Origin: Paenibacillus macerans
GTDB lineage: Bacteria > Bacillota > Bacilli > Paenibacillales > Paenibacillaceae
Assembly: GCF_023715465.1 (NCBI RefSeq)
Contig: NZ_JAMBOE010000001.1
Coordinates: forward strand, 372,001-436,000
Direction of reading: 5' to 3'
DNA: 64,000 bases
The position numbers were made by a program, and so were the translations under genes. The notes beneath the pieces were generated by a model that worked only from the letters and a program-made list of their open reading frames with translations, searched no databases and was not told where the DNA came from. Positions 8,197-17,080 of the stretch are shown here, piece after piece (position 1 is the first letter of the stretch; each line of letters begins with the position of its first letter).

Positions 8197-9561
8197 ATGC
8201 TAAAACACCGTTATTTGCCGCTGACCGAACAAGACCGGAACGAAATGCTGGAAGCGATCGGCGTCCCTTCGCTCGAAGCGCTGTTTCAGGATATTCCCGG
8301 GGAAATCCGTTTTAAAGGCGAGCTGCCGGTTTCCCCACGGCTCGACGAATTCACTTTAACCCGGCACATGTTCGCGCTTGCCGCGCGCAATGCCGACACC
8401 GACCGTTACGCCAGCTTCCTCGGCGCGGGTATTTACGATCATCATATTCCTTCCGTCGTCCAACATGTCATTTCCCGTTCCGAATTTTACACGGCTTATA
8501 CGCCGTACCAGCCGGAGATCAGCCAGGGCGAGCTGCAGGCGATCTTTGAGTTTCAGTCCTATATCTGCGAGCTGACCGGCCTCAAGGTGGCCAACGCCAG
8601 CATGTACGACGGGGCGACGGCCCTCGCCGAAGCCGGTTCGCTGGCCGCGGCCGCCACCCGGCGCAAACGGCTGATCGTAGCCCGCACCGTTCATCCCGAG
8701 GCCCGCGAAGTGCTGGCGACTTACGCACGCGGCCTGAATCTGGAGATCGCGGAGGTCGGCTGGGATGCGGGCGTTACCGACCGCAAGGCGCTGGAGGCGG
8801 CCATCACGGAGGACACCGCCGCCGTGATGGTGCAAAACCCGAATTTCTTCGGTTCCCTTGAAGATATCCGTTCCATCGGCGAGCTAATTCATGCGCGCGG
8901 AGGTCTCTTGATCGTCAGCTGCAACCCGCTGTCGCTGGGCCTGCTGGAAGCGCCGGGCAAGCTGGGCGCGGATATCGTCGTTGGCGACGCGCAGCCGCTC
9001 GGCATCGCGCCTTCCTTGGGCGGCCCGACCTGCGGATTTTTCGCCGTAGCCGACAGCTATATGCGCCGGATGCCCGGGCGGATCGTCGGGCAGACGACCG
9101 ACCGGAACGGCAAGCGCGGGTTCGTGCTGACCCTGCAAGCCCGGGAACAGCATATCCGCCGCGAAAAAGCGACCTCCAACATCTGCTCCAATCAGGCGCT
9201 GCTCGCTCTCGCCGCGTCCGTGTATATGTCGCTGATGGGCAAACAAGGCATGGCCGAGGTCGCGGAGTTGAACCTGCAAAAAGCGCATTACGCCAAAACG
9301 CGCCTGGCTTCCATCCCGGGCGTAAGCCTTCCCTTCCCGGCCCCGGCTTTTAATGAATTCGTCATCCGGCTCCCGGAAGACGCCGATCCGCGGCGGCTGC
9401 AGCAAAAGCTGCTCAAGGCCGGATTTATCGGCGGATACGATTTGGGGCGCAGCTATCCTGAGCTCGCCGGACATGTGCTGATCGCCGTGACCGAAAAACG
9501 CAGCAAAGCGGAAATCGACCAATTCGTCAGCGTAATGGAGGAATCGATATGCACGAAATAA
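8197..9561 (+). CDS. gcvPA: Glycine dehydrogenase (decarboxylating) subunit 1
   Basis: GcvPA is the N-terminal half of the split P protein that decarboxylates glycine and passes the aminomethyl group to GcvH. The 454-residue protein carries the family signatures [14 protein letters not shown] at the start, [15 protein letters not shown] near residue 75, and GGPTCGFFA near 280. It lacks the PLP lysine, which is in subunit 2. An AAAGGAG site precedes the ATG. It overlaps gcvPB by 13 bp, consistent with translational coupling of the two subunits. Length is normal. Confidence 0.97.
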   Translation: MLKHRYLPLTEQDRNEMLEAIGVPSLEALFQDIPGEIRFKGELPVSPRLDEFTLTRHMFALAARNADTDRYASFLGAGIYDHHIPSVVQHVISRSEFYTAYTPYQPEISQGELQAIFEFQSYICELTGLKVANASMYDGATALAEAGSLAAAATRRKRLIVARTVHPEAREVLATYARGLNLEIAEVGWDAGVTDRKALEAAITEDTAAVMVQNPNFFGSLEDIRSIGELIHARGGLLIVSCNPLSLGLLEAPGKLGADIVVGDAQPLGIAPSLGGPTCGFFAVADSYMRRMPGRIVGQTTDRNGKRGFVLTLQAREQHIRREKATSNICSNQALLALAASVYMSLMGKQGMAEVAELNLQKAHYAKTRLASIPGVSLPFPAPAFNEFVIRLPEDADPRRLQQKLLKAGFIGGYDLGRSYPELAGHVLIAVTEKRSKAEIDQFVSVMEESICTK

Positions 9562-11066
9562 ATGAAACCAAGCCGGAGGAATTGCTTATTTTCGAACGCA
9601 GCCGGCACGGAAGGATCGGTTATTCCCTGCCGGAATGCGACGTTCCCGCCGTGCCGAAGGAGGAGTTGGTGCCGCCGGAAATGCTGCGCCGTGACGGGCT
9701 TTCGTTCCCGGAAGTGTACGAGGTTGATGTCGTGCGCCATTATACCGCCTTGTCCCGCCGCAATTTTGGCGTTGATAACGGGTTTTACCCGCTCGGTTCC
9801 TGCACGATGAAATACAATCCGAAAATCAACGAAGATGTGGCCCGTTACCCCGGTTTCGCCAAAATTCATCCGTATCAGCCGGAGGACAGCCTGCAGGGCG
9901 CGCTGGAGCTGATGTACCGGCTGCAGCTGGACTTGGCCGGGATTACCGGTATGGACGAGGTCACCCTGCAGCCGGCCGCCGGGGCCCACGGGGAATGGAC
10001 GGGCCTGATGATGATCCGCGCTTATCACGAAAGCCGCGGTGAGAAGCGGACGAAAGTGATCGTGCCGGACTCCTCGCACGGCACCAATCCGGCCAGCGCT
10101 GCGGTCGCCGGCCTTGAGACGGTGACCATCCCTTCGACCGAACGCGGCATGGTCGATCTGGACGCGCTGCGGGCGGCCGTTGGCGAAGATACCGCTGCCC
10201 TCATGCTCACCAACCCGAACACGCTTGGCCTGTTTGAGCAGCAAATCGTGCAGATCGCCGAAATCGTCCATGCCGCCGGCGGCCTGCTGTACTATGACGG
10301 CGCCAACTCAAACGCCATCTTGGGGATCACGCGGCCCGGCGACATGGGCTTTGACGTCGTCCACCTCAACCTGCACAAAACGATGAGCACACCGCATGGC
10401 GGCGGCGGCCCCGGCGCCGGTCCGGTCGGCGTCAAAAAGCGGCTCGCGCCGTTCCTGCCCGAGCCGACCGTCGTCCTGGACGAATCCGGCCGATACGCCA
10501 TTCGCGGCCGGCGCGCGGAGGGGACTGGCGAGTTGACCGGAGCGAGCGGTTCGGCAGCCTCCATCGGCCGGGTCAAAGCATTTTACGGCAATTTCGGTAT
10601 TCTCGTCCGCGCTTATGCCTATATCCGCAGCCTGGGCCCGGAGGGACTCCGCCAGGTGTCGGAAAACGCCGTGCTGAACGCTAACTATATGATGAAACGC
10701 CTGGCTCCTTATTACGAGATGCCTTACGAGGATCAGCCGTGCAAACACGAATTCGTCATGTCCGGCAGCGGGCTGGCCCAATACGGCATCCGCACGCTCG
10801 ACGTCGCCAAGCGGCTGCTGGACTTCGGCTACCACCCGCCGACCATCTATTTTCCGCTGAACGTCGAGGAATGCATCATGATCGAGCCGACGGAAACCGA
10901 AAGCAAGGAGACACTGGACGGCTTTATCGATTGTATGATTGCCATCGCCAAGGAAGCGGAGACGAATCCGGACATCCTGCTAAACGCACCGTATACCACA
11001 CCGGTCACGCGCCTTGACGAAACCGGCGCCGCCCGAAAGCCAGTGCTGAACTGCTCCTGCGGGTAA
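9549..11066 (+). CDS. gcvPB: Glycine dehydrogenase (decarboxylating) subunit 2
   Basis: GcvPB is the PLP-carrying half of the split P protein. The 505-residue product contains [20 protein letters not shown] with the probable Schiff-base lysine at about 277, and [14 protein letters not shown] near residue 80. GGAGG at 9537-9541, inside the end of gcvPA, serves its ATG. The C-terminus ends in CSCG, slightly longer than in B. subtilis. The following 450 bp lack an obvious terminator and lead into an AT-rich island. Confidence 0.97.
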   Translation: MHEINETKPEELLIFERSRHGRIGYSLPECDVPAVPKEELVPPEMLRRDGLSFPEVYEVDVVRHYTALSRRNFGVDNGFYPLGSCTMKYNPKINEDVARYPGFAKIHPYQPEDSLQGALELMYRLQLDLAGITGMDEVTLQPAAGAHGEWTGLMMIRAYHESRGEKRTKVIVPDSSHGTNPASAAVAGLETVTIPSTERGMVDLDALRAAVGEDTAALMLTNPNTLGLFEQQIVQIAEIVHAAGGLLYYDGANSNAILGITRPGDMGFDVVHLNLHKTMSTPHGGGGPGAGPVGVKKRLAPFLPEPTVVLDESGRYAIRGRRAEGTGELTGASGSAASIGRVKAFYGNFGILVRAYAYIRSLGPEGLRQVSENAVLNANYMMKRLAPYYEMPYEDQPCKHEFVMSGSGLAQYGIRTLDVAKRLLDFGYHPPTIYFPLNVEECIMIEPTETESKETLDGFIDCMIAIAKEAETNPDILLNAPYTTPVTRLDETGAARKPVLNCSCG

Positions 11067-11089
11067 CAGACATCACTGCATACTACACA

Positions 11090-11440
11090 AAATGGTCGAA
11101 GTAGGCGGGCCTTTCTCTTCGGAGATTGTGCCCCTTCCCCCTCACAGATCCGTACATGCGCAATTAATGCATACATCTCCTCACAAAGGTCATTCACAGA
11201 GTTATCTAGCCATATCTGCTATTCTTGCCTTGGTTTCCATGTTCGCTTCTGCCTCTGTCGTGTGCAGAAAATGTTTCACAAACCAAATCGACCCGTTGTG
11301 TCGCAAACGCCTTCCTTCTATCAATATTACTTTGGCCTCATCAGCACTATGCGGTGATCCAACTCCCTGACTTGCCGTTTGGCTTTTTCGCGTTTCAACG
11401 CTTGGTGCCATACTCCCGTAGTCGTTTAAGGAGTACTCTC
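11090..11440 (-). mobile_element. Possible degenerate group II intron remnant
   Basis: Read on the minus strand, this stretch contains GCGCATGTACGGATCTGTGA, GGGGGAAGGGG, and an end resembling CCGCCTACTTCGACC. These look like the domain V/VI tail of group II introns, where similar ACGTACGG-TTCTGTGAGGGGG and CCTACTCGA strings are common. Upstream on the same strand an open frame of 69 codons (11202-11411) has no recognised domain. No reverse-transcriptase frame is present, so at best this is an internally deleted copy. This is a pattern-recognition call that folding or a covariance search should decide. Confidence 0.3.
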
Positions 11441-11519
11441 CTATTTACAAAATATTACTATACAATAATAGGAAAATTGATTAGTGTAATAATAAATAAA
11501 GAAAAAATAAGGAATAAAA

Positions 11520-11838
11520 TTGAAATTTTTTCCAAGATTTTTTTTGGTTTTAAGTATTTTTTTAACTTTACTTGTCGTTCCGCCTCAAGGTCATTCTTTA
11601 GCTAGTGAAAGTAGTATTGATAGTACAATTAATTTAAGTACCAATAGTATTGAAGCTAGTCTCTTAACAGAAGGTCTAATTGAACCATTTGCAATTTATA
11701 TGGCAAGCATTTTGGTATGGGGAATTTGCAGATATAACTAATACTGGGCTCAAACCACATCAAAGAGGGTATGTCACTCCTTCTGATTTTAAAAATTCCA
11801 CTTCTTTCGTTCACTATACTTCATTTATAACTGACTGA
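11520..11838 (+). pseudogene. Frameshifted gene for a small secreted protein, unknown function
   Basis: A TTG start at 11520 opens a frame with a clear signal peptide (positive KFFPRF start, hydrophobic LVLSIFLTLLVV, a possible SLA cleavage site near residue 28) followed by a Ser/Asn/Thr-rich segment. This frame closes at 11741. In the +1 frame, the same strand continues from about 11698 with WQAFWYGEFADITN and GYVTPSDFKN to a stop at 11838 and reads like genuine protein. One base gained or lost in the CAATTTATA stretch near 11695 would join the two into about 105 residues. Base composition is much more AT-rich than the neighbours, suggesting transfer. I do not recognise the family. Confidence 0.5.
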
Positions 11839-11839
11839 A

Positions 11840-12150
11840 TAATTTAAACAGTATGAGTCAATATACATCGATTGTAGGCACACATATTTAACGAAAATAT
11901 GATGATCGTTGTAAAAAATGGTTACGCCGCTTGAACGCCGTTTACTTTTGTTCAGTTTTCTAGAATTTTCGCACATCTTGCTAGTTGTTGATCACACGAT
12001 CTCCGGTAAACCATGAATCGACTAAGGTGATTCTTATTTATTTACAGTTTACTGGAAGCGAATTTGCTCATTTTTAGTAGAAATAAAGAATCCAATTTTC
12101 GTAAAATGCAGAGTTTTATAGAACAAATTACATCCACGAATCAAGAGGGG
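11840..12150. other. AT-rich intergenic stretch, no gene seen
   Basis: No coding frame with plausible composition, no RNA signature and no clear terminator is visible here. It is compositionally continuous with the island on either side. Confidence 0.6.
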
Positions 12151-12158
12151 GATTGGCT

Positions 12159-12470
12159 TTGAAACGATTCTTATTAGTTTTGATAGGGATAGTGATTTTG
12201 ATCATTGGTGGAATTTATGTGGGATTACAAGTTAAATACAACTCACTAGAAAAAAGCTTAAAAGAATATCTAATTTCGGTAGAAGGATATTCGGATTCGG
12301 ATATACTAAGTATTAAAGCAAAACTTAGTAAAATGCCACAGTTCCCTGTATATGTTAGATTCGCTGATGATCCCAATACAGTTTATGTTTTTACCGATAG
12401 AGGATCTTCTGAATGGACTCAGTTAGACCCCTCAACACCTCAACGATTAAGAAAGGAAAATGTTAGGTGA
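12159..12470 (+). CDS. DUF3139-like small membrane-anchored protein
   Basis: The 103-residue product starts with one hydrophobic segment (residues 3-24, LVLIGIVILIIGGIYVG) followed by an extracytoplasmic-looking domain: LKEYLISVEGYSDSDILSIK, then FPVYVRFADDPNTVYVF. The GY-x-x-x-DI and DDPN-x-VY-x-F spacing is reminiscent of the DUF3139 family of small Bacillota proteins with no known role. The TTG at 12159 is preferred over the TTG at 12153 because GAGGGGG ends close to the latter. Codon use is AT-rich, like the neighbouring pseudogene, supporting acquisition as one block. Confidence 0.65.
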   Translation: MKRFLLVLIGIVILIIGGIYVGLQVKYNSLEKSLKEYLISVEGYSDSDILSIKAKLSKMPQFPVYVRFADDPNTVYVFTDRGSSEWTQLDPSTPQRLRKENVR

Positions 12471-12514
12471 ATAATCTATGAGCCTGTTCAAAAAACCGGT
12501 AAAATCAGAAAAAC

Positions 12515-12552
12515 AAAAAACGCCCCAAAACCAGGGCGTTTTGCTTTTTTTA
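12515..12552. terminator. Bidirectional terminator between the DUF3139 gene and uppP
   Basis: AAAACGCCC and GGGCGTTTT form a 9-bp stem around CAAAACCA, with a T-rich tract downstream (CTTTTTTTAT) and A-rich sequence upstream. It lies between convergent genes. Confidence 0.85.
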
Positions 12553-12607
12553 TAAACCTCGGCTGCCTCCAACGTCGACCCAGCTTGGGGCACGTATAAG
12601 GCCCAGT

Positions 12608-13519
12608 TTAAAAGAAAACCACAAAATAAATCACGATCGCCAGCAAAATCCGGTACACCGCAAACGGCACCAGCTTGACGCGGTTGATCAGCTTAAGGAA
12701 AAAGCGGATCGACAGCAAAGCGAACACAAATGCGCTTATAAACCCGACGATGAAAAAGGGCAGGACATCCAGCGTAAAATACTGCAGGTTTTTGACCAGC
12801 GAAAGGGCGCTCGCCCCGGCCATAATCGGCACCGCCATGATGAAGGTGAAGTCGGCGGCCGCCCGGTGGCTTAAGCCCAGCAGCACCCCGCCGGAAATCG
12901 TCGATCCCGAGCGGGAGAAGCCCGGCCAAATCGACAAGCATTGGAAAAGGCCGATCGCAAACGCCTGCTTGTAAGTAATTTGGTCGACGGTTTCCACCTT
13001 GGCCCGCTTTGGCGCAAAGCGGTCGGCCACAATCATGAGCACGGCCCCAACCACCAAACCAATCAATACCGTTGCCGTCGAGAAAAGATACTCATCGATA
13101 TAATTTTCAAGCAAAACGCCCAAAACTCCGGCCGGAATCAATCCGACAATGACCTGGGCCAGCTTGAGGCGCGAACCGCTGCCATGTTTAAGCTGTCGAG
13201 GCTGATACGCCCCGTCCTCCGCCACCATCGTCTCATCGGACCACTCCGAATAGCCCCTTTTTTTTCCAAAAAAACGCGACAATCCAAGCAGTTCCATAAA
13301 CCGGTTCCAGAACACGACTACCACGGCCAAAATCGAGCCGAGCTGGACCACGACTTTAAACGTGTTGGCTACATATTTGGAGCCCAGCAGGTGTTCGGTC
13401 CGCAGCCACATATCGTCCACAATGATCATATGCCCTGTCGACGAGACGGGGGCAAATTCCGTAAGTCCTTCCACCATTCCCAGAATAATTGCTTTGATCA
13501 GATGCAAAAAATCAATCAT
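12608..13519 (-). CDS. uppP: Undecaprenyl-diphosphatase (BacA/UppP)
   Basis: UppP removes a phosphate from undecaprenyl diphosphate at the membrane, regenerating the lipid carrier for peptidoglycan precursors; extra copies confer bacitracin resistance. The 303-residue polytopic protein carries the family's first motif as EGLTEFAPVSSTGHMI (residues 20-35) and a later PGFSRSGSTISGG motif near residue 200. The ATG at 13519 follows AAAGGAG; an upstream in-frame start at 13543 lacks a site. It is the last gene of a minus-strand series bceR-bceS-bceA-bceB-dedA-uppP, 84 bp after dedA, so co-transcription is plausible. Confidence 0.95.
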   Translation of the reverse strand: MIDFLHLIKAIILGMVEGLTEFAPVSSTGHMIIVDDMWLRTEHLLGSKYVANTFKVVVQLGSILAVVVVFWNRFMELLGLSRFFGKKRGYSEWSDETMVAEDGAYQPRQLKHGSGSRLKLAQVIVGLIPAGVLGVLLENYIDEYLFSTATVLIGLVVGAVLMIVADRFAPKRAKVETVDQITYKQAFAIGLFQCLSIWPGFSRSGSTISGGVLLGLSHRAAADFTFIMAVPIMAGASALSLVKNLQYFTLDVLPFFIVGFISAFVFALLSIRFFLKLINRVKLVPFAVYRILLAIVIYFVVFF

Positions 13520-13603
13520 TTCAGCTTCTCCTTTGCTAGTCAATCAATCCATCTGTCATTCTACCATTCGTTCATTCTACCATTTCCTCTATTATTTTGG
13601 CTA

Positions 13604-14254
13604 TCAGTCCGCCGACTTCTCCGGCAGCTCGGGCGTCCGGCGGTCGGCGCCTCTTCTTTTGCGCAGCCAAAGCACCAGCACGGCCGCCGCGGCGACGGCA
13701 ATCACCCCGTAGGCGATATGGGAATAAACGTCCATAAATTCGACGATTTTTTCCCAGGAGCCTCCCACCGCCGCACCGACCAATACGAGGACCACGTTCC
13801 AAATCAACGTGCCGATCGTCGTAAACAGCAGGAACAGTCCGAACTTCATTTTGGCCATCCCCGCCGGCACGGAAATCAGACTGCGGATCAGCGGGATCAT
13901 GCGGCAGAACAGCACCGTCCAGTAGCCGTAGCGTTCAAACCAGGCGTCCGCTCTGCGGATGTCCTCCTTTTTGAGGCGGAGAAAACGCCCGTAGCGGTCA
14001 ATCCAGCCCTCCAGCCGGTCCACGTTAATCAGCAAACCGATCCCGTAAAGGATCACCGCCCCCAAGATCGAACCCAAGGTGGAGGCGATGATGACCCCGG
14101 CCGGAGTCAGGCTGGTGTAAGTGGTCATAAAACCGCCGAACGTCAAAATCACTTCCGACGGAATCGGGGGGAACACATTTTCCAGGGCGATGAGCAGAAA
14201 AATACCGAAATACCCGTACTGCTCCATAAAATCCGTAATCCAATTATTTTCCAC
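13604..14254 (-). CDS. DedA family membrane protein
   Basis: The 216-residue protein is a DedA/VTT-domain membrane protein: ENVFPPIPSEVIL near residue 25, GxxxG-type helices (LGSILGAVILYGIG), and the FCRMIPLIRSLISVPAGMA segment near residue 117 with the family's conserved Arg/Pro. Members act in membrane homeostasis, and some (UptA, B. subtilis YngC type) translocate undecaprenyl phosphate. The GTG start at 14254 follows GGAGG. The gene is 17 bp after bceB and upstream of uppP, which favours a lipid-carrier role, though this is inference. The C-terminus ends in a basic RKRRGADRR tail. Confidence 0.9.
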   Translation of the reverse strand: MENNWITDFMEQYGYFGIFLLIALENVFPPIPSEVILTFGGFMTTYTSLTPAGVIIASTLGSILGAVILYGIGLLINVDRLEGWIDRYGRFLRLKKEDIRRADAWFERYGYWTVLFCRMIPLIRSLISVPAGMAKMKFGLFLLFTTIGTLIWNVVLVLVGAAVGGSWEKIVEFMDVYSHIAYGVIAVAAAAVLVLWLRKRRGADRRTPELPEKSAD

Positions 14255-14271
14255 GTCGTACCTCCAAACGT

Positions 14272-16236
14272 TTATCGAATCGCTTTTTTCACGTTGCGCA
14301 AATAACGGGCCCGAATCATCAGAAAATAGGCGGCTTGCGCAAGCAAAAAGCTGGCCAAAACCACAACCGTCTGCCAGGCCACGGAGAAGCTGAACAAGCT
14401 CTGCATCGCCTTAAACGCGAATAAGCTGTGCACGATCGCCAGCGCGATCGGAACGAAAAACAACAAGCCCACCTGCCGGGTGACGATGCCGGCCAGTTCC
14501 TTTTCCGTCAGTCCCAGCTTCGCCAACGCCCCGTATTGCCGCCGGTCATACTCCAGATCGCTGTACAGCCGGAAATAAAGGAAGCTTCCCGCCGCGATGA
14601 AAAACACCGTTCCGACCAGCAGGGCAAACAGCAGCAGCGCCCGGTACGTCGTCCGCTGCACCTCGTATAATGTGCCGCTTACCGTCAAGGCATAGGGCTT
14701 ATCCATGTCGTAGCGCATTCTCCCGTGATCCGTCAGCTCAGCCGCTATGCCGAGCGTCGATTCCACTTTATCCACATAGAATCCGGTAAAATGATCGATC
14801 CGCTGCGGCGCATCCGCTGCCGTCTCCAGCCGCTCCAGCAGGTTATCGCTTACGACCAGGCCGGAAAAAGAGCCCTCCAGATCGTTCCCCGCCCGCTCGA
14901 TCAAAGATTCCGGGATGGCTACATGCCGCGTCAGTCCGCTTTCCCGGACCTGGATGCCCGCCCCTCCGGCGAACACATAAACGGCCGGTTTTCGCCGCTC
15001 CAGCAGCCGAAACTCCCGCTCCGAGCTCAGCAGCATCAACGCCTCCCCGTCCGCGGGCTCCTTCTCGTCAAAAGCGATCCCCGCCGCCGCCACGGCCCGT
15101 TTATAGCCGGAAAACGAAATCAGCGGCATCCACGCTACAGGAAAATCAGAAGTCGAAGATACGACCTTGGCATAATAAATCGGCAAACTTTCCGTACGAT
15201 AAGGCACTCCTTTAGCGTCCAACTCGCCGCGAATCCGCTGCAGTTGGCTCTCCTCCACGCTGCTTCCCGCCTTGGCGACGTACCCGATATCAGCCGGATA
15301 ATCCTGCGCAAACCCGTCCGCCAGCCGGTTAATCGAGGCAAAAGTCCCTACCGCGCAAAACGCCATCGTCGCGATGATCGTAACGAGAAAAAACATCCGC
15401 GCGTTTTCCTTCATCCGGTAGGCCAGGCTCGACACCGTGACCATATTCGTTTTTTTCCAATAAAAATGCAGCCGTTTTTGCGCCGCCCTGATCAAAAAGA
15501 CGCTGAGCTGCGTATAGAAAAAATACGTTCCTACGATCGTCATCGCCGTGACCGGAAGCATGCGGACCAGCACGCTTGAGGCCGTCGCCGTCGCCGCCAG
15601 CGCATACGCGCCGCCAAGCAGCCCGGCCGCGAGCAGCGATAAGACGGCTGACGTCTGCGGCGGCCCCGCCGGCTTCATCCCGGCCTGAAACAGCTCAATC
15701 AGCCGGTGCGAGCCAAGCAGCAGCGTCGTGCAGAGCGAGATCAGCAGAAACAGCAGCAAAAACGCAGCCACCGTCAGCAGCAGGCTGGGCCAGGGGACGA
15801 GAAACGGCAGCGGAGATACGCCCAGCAGCTCTGATCCAGCCAGCAAAAACAGCTTGGCCGTCAGCAGCCCGGCCCCGATTCCGCACAATATCGAGCTTGC
15901 GCCGATCAGCATATTTTCCAGAAACACGAGCTTCCGCAATTGCCTCTCCGTCATCCCGTGCAGCAGCATAATGCCGAAATCCCGCTTGCGGGAACGCAGG
16001 AACGAACCCACGGAATAGATCACGAAGAAAAAAGCGAACACATACATGACGACTTCCGCCGTAGCGAGCACGAGCAGCGCCGAGCTGTACACGACCTGAT
16101 CGCGCAGGCCGGGATGAAACAGAAACAGCGCGCAGACGAAAAAGATCATCACGGAAAACGAGCTGCTCAGGAAATAAGCGGCATACGTCCGTTTGTTGCG
16201 GAGCACGTTGTTAAAGGCGAATTGACGAAAGGTCAT
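14272..16236 (-). CDS. BceB-type ABC transporter permease
   Basis: The 654-residue membrane protein begins MTFRQFAFNNVLRNKRTYAAYFLSS, the classic BceB N-terminus, and has about ten membrane segments with FtsX-like domains plus a large extracytoplasmic region between helices 7 and 8 (about residues 300-510). Such permeases bind peptide-antibiotic complexes with lipid carriers and also act as the sensor for their partner histidine kinase. The ATG at 16236 follows GGGAGGGG; the open frame further upstream overlaps bceA and is not used. It overlaps bceA by 26 bp and precedes dedA. Bacitracin-like substrates are likely but unproven. Confidence 0.93.
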   Translation of the reverse strand: MTFRQFAFNNVLRNKRTYAAYFLSSSFSVMIFFVCALFLFHPGLRDQVVYSSALLVLATAEVVMYVFAFFFVIYSVGSFLRSRKRDFGIMLLHGMTERQLRKLVFLENMLIGASSILCGIGAGLLTAKLFLLAGSELLGVSPLPFLVPWPSLLLTVAAFLLLFLLISLCTTLLLGSHRLIELFQAGMKPAGPPQTSAVLSLLAAGLLGGAYALAATATASSVLVRMLPVTAMTIVGTYFFYTQLSVFLIRAAQKRLHFYWKKTNMVTVSSLAYRMKENARMFFLVTIIATMAFCAVGTFASINRLADGFAQDYPADIGYVAKAGSSVEESQLQRIRGELDAKGVPYRTESLPIYYAKVVSSTSDFPVAWMPLISFSGYKRAVAAAGIAFDEKEPADGEALMLLSSEREFRLLERRKPAVYVFAGGAGIQVRESGLTRHVAIPESLIERAGNDLEGSFSGLVVSDNLLERLETAADAPQRIDHFTGFYVDKVESTLGIAAELTDHGRMRYDMDKPYALTVSGTLYEVQRTTYRALLLFALLVGTVFFIAAGSFLYFRLYSDLEYDRRQYGALAKLGLTEKELAGIVTRQVGLLFFVPIALAIVHSLFAFKAMQSLFSFSVAWQTVVVLASFLLAQAAYFLMIRARYLRNVKKAIR

Positions 16237-16975
16237 GGCTGTCCCCTCCCAGCAGCGACAGCATGTCGATGATTTTCTGAAAAAAAGCCTGCCGGTTGTC
16301 CCCGCGGTAGATCTCGTTATACAGCTTGCCGTCTTTGATAAAAATGACCCGGTGACAGTAGCTCGCCGCCAGCGCGTCATGCGTGACCATCATGATCGTC
16401 GCTTCGTACGACCCGTTCATGGCGGCGAACGCCTCCATCACATCCCGCGACGCTTTGGAGTCGAGATTTCCCGTCGGCTCGTCGGCCAAAATCAGCGACG
16501 GCTCATGGATCAGCGCGCGGGCGATCGCCGTCCGCTGCATTTGCCCGCCCGACATCTCAAAGGTACGCTTGCTTAGGATTTCTTCGATGCCGAGCCGGCG
16601 CGCCATCTCCCGCGCCTTCATTTCCGTGACCGGCGCCCCGTCCAGCGTTAAGGGCAGGACAATGTTTTCTTCCGCCGTCAGCGTGTCCAGCAGGTTGAAA
16701 TGCTGAAAAATAAACCCGAGCTCACGCCGCCGGAACAAAGCCGTCTGCTCCTTGTTCAGCCGGTGCGGATCCTGACCGCTTAGGATCACTTCTCCCGAGG
16801 TCGGCTCGTCGATGGTGGCGATGACGTTCAGCAGCGTCGTTTTGCCGCTGCCCGACGGCCCCATAATGCCGACGAATTCGCCCTTATCGATGCGGAACGT
16901 GACGCCGTCCAGCGCTTTGGTGGCGATTTTGCCTTCATATATTTTGGATAGTCCATGCACTTCCAGCACCGCCAT
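16211..16975 (-). CDS. BceA-type ABC transporter ATP-binding protein
   Basis: The 254-residue ATPase shows Walker A GPSGSGKTT at 39-47, the Q-loop in FIFQHFNLL, the signature as MSGGQMQR near residue 145, and Walker B LILADEPTGNLD, followed by the switch histidine in MMVTHD. It belongs to the MacB/LolD/BceA class that powers peptide-antibiotic detoxification. It overlaps the permease gene and lies 82 bp after the kinase gene; that gap holds a candidate response-regulator operator and a TATAAT box, so it probably starts an inducible transcript. Confidence 0.94.
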   Translation of the reverse strand: MAVLEVHGLSKIYEGKIATKALDGVTFRIDKGEFVGIMGPSGSGKTTLLNVIATIDEPTSGEVILSGQDPHRLNKEQTALFRRRELGFIFQHFNLLDTLTAEENIVLPLTLDGAPVTEMKAREMARRLGIEEILSKRTFEMSGGQMQRTAIARALIHEPSLILADEPTGNLDSKASRDVMEAFAAMNGSYEATIMMVTHDALAASYCHRVIFIKDGKLYNEIYRGDNRQAFFQKIIDMLSLLGGDSHDLSSIRL

Positions 16976-17011
16976 ATGGCCTTAAGCTCCTTTACTCGGT
17001 GGGATGTCTCC

Positions 17012-17017
17012 ATTATA
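17012..17017 (-). promoter_or_regulatory. Candidate -10 box of the bceAB promoter
   Basis: TATAAT on the minus strand lies about 40 bases upstream of bceA. No -35 hexamer is visible at the correct distance (the region is GC-rich), which is typical of an activator-dependent promoter. Confidence 0.55.
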
Positions 17018-17047
17018 TAAAGACGGCCGCCCCCGGCTCCATGGCTT

Positions 17048-17080
17048 AATCTTACAGTTACCTTACAGGGTTGTAAGATT
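17048..17080 (-). promoter_or_regulatory. Candidate BceR-type operator upstream of bceAB
   Basis: TTACAGGGTTGTAA (17063-17076) is a perfect TTACA-N4-TGTAA dyad, matching the TNACA-N4-TGTNA pattern described for BceR-like regulators. A third half-site TTACA is at 17052-17056, and AATCTTACA (17048-17056) forms a wider perfect dyad with TGTAAGATT (17072-17080). It overlaps the last codons of the kinase gene and sits about 45 bp upstream of the -10 box. Confidence 0.65.

Noticed and set aside
11092..11370. 92-codon plus-strand frame after gcvPB
   Set aside because: It is antisense to the intron-like tail and has no protein-like conservation or ribosome site.
12941..14305. 454-codon plus-strand open frame antisense to uppP and dedA
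   Set aside because: It spans two genuine genes and the gap between them, and it has a shadow-like His/Arg/Gln composition.
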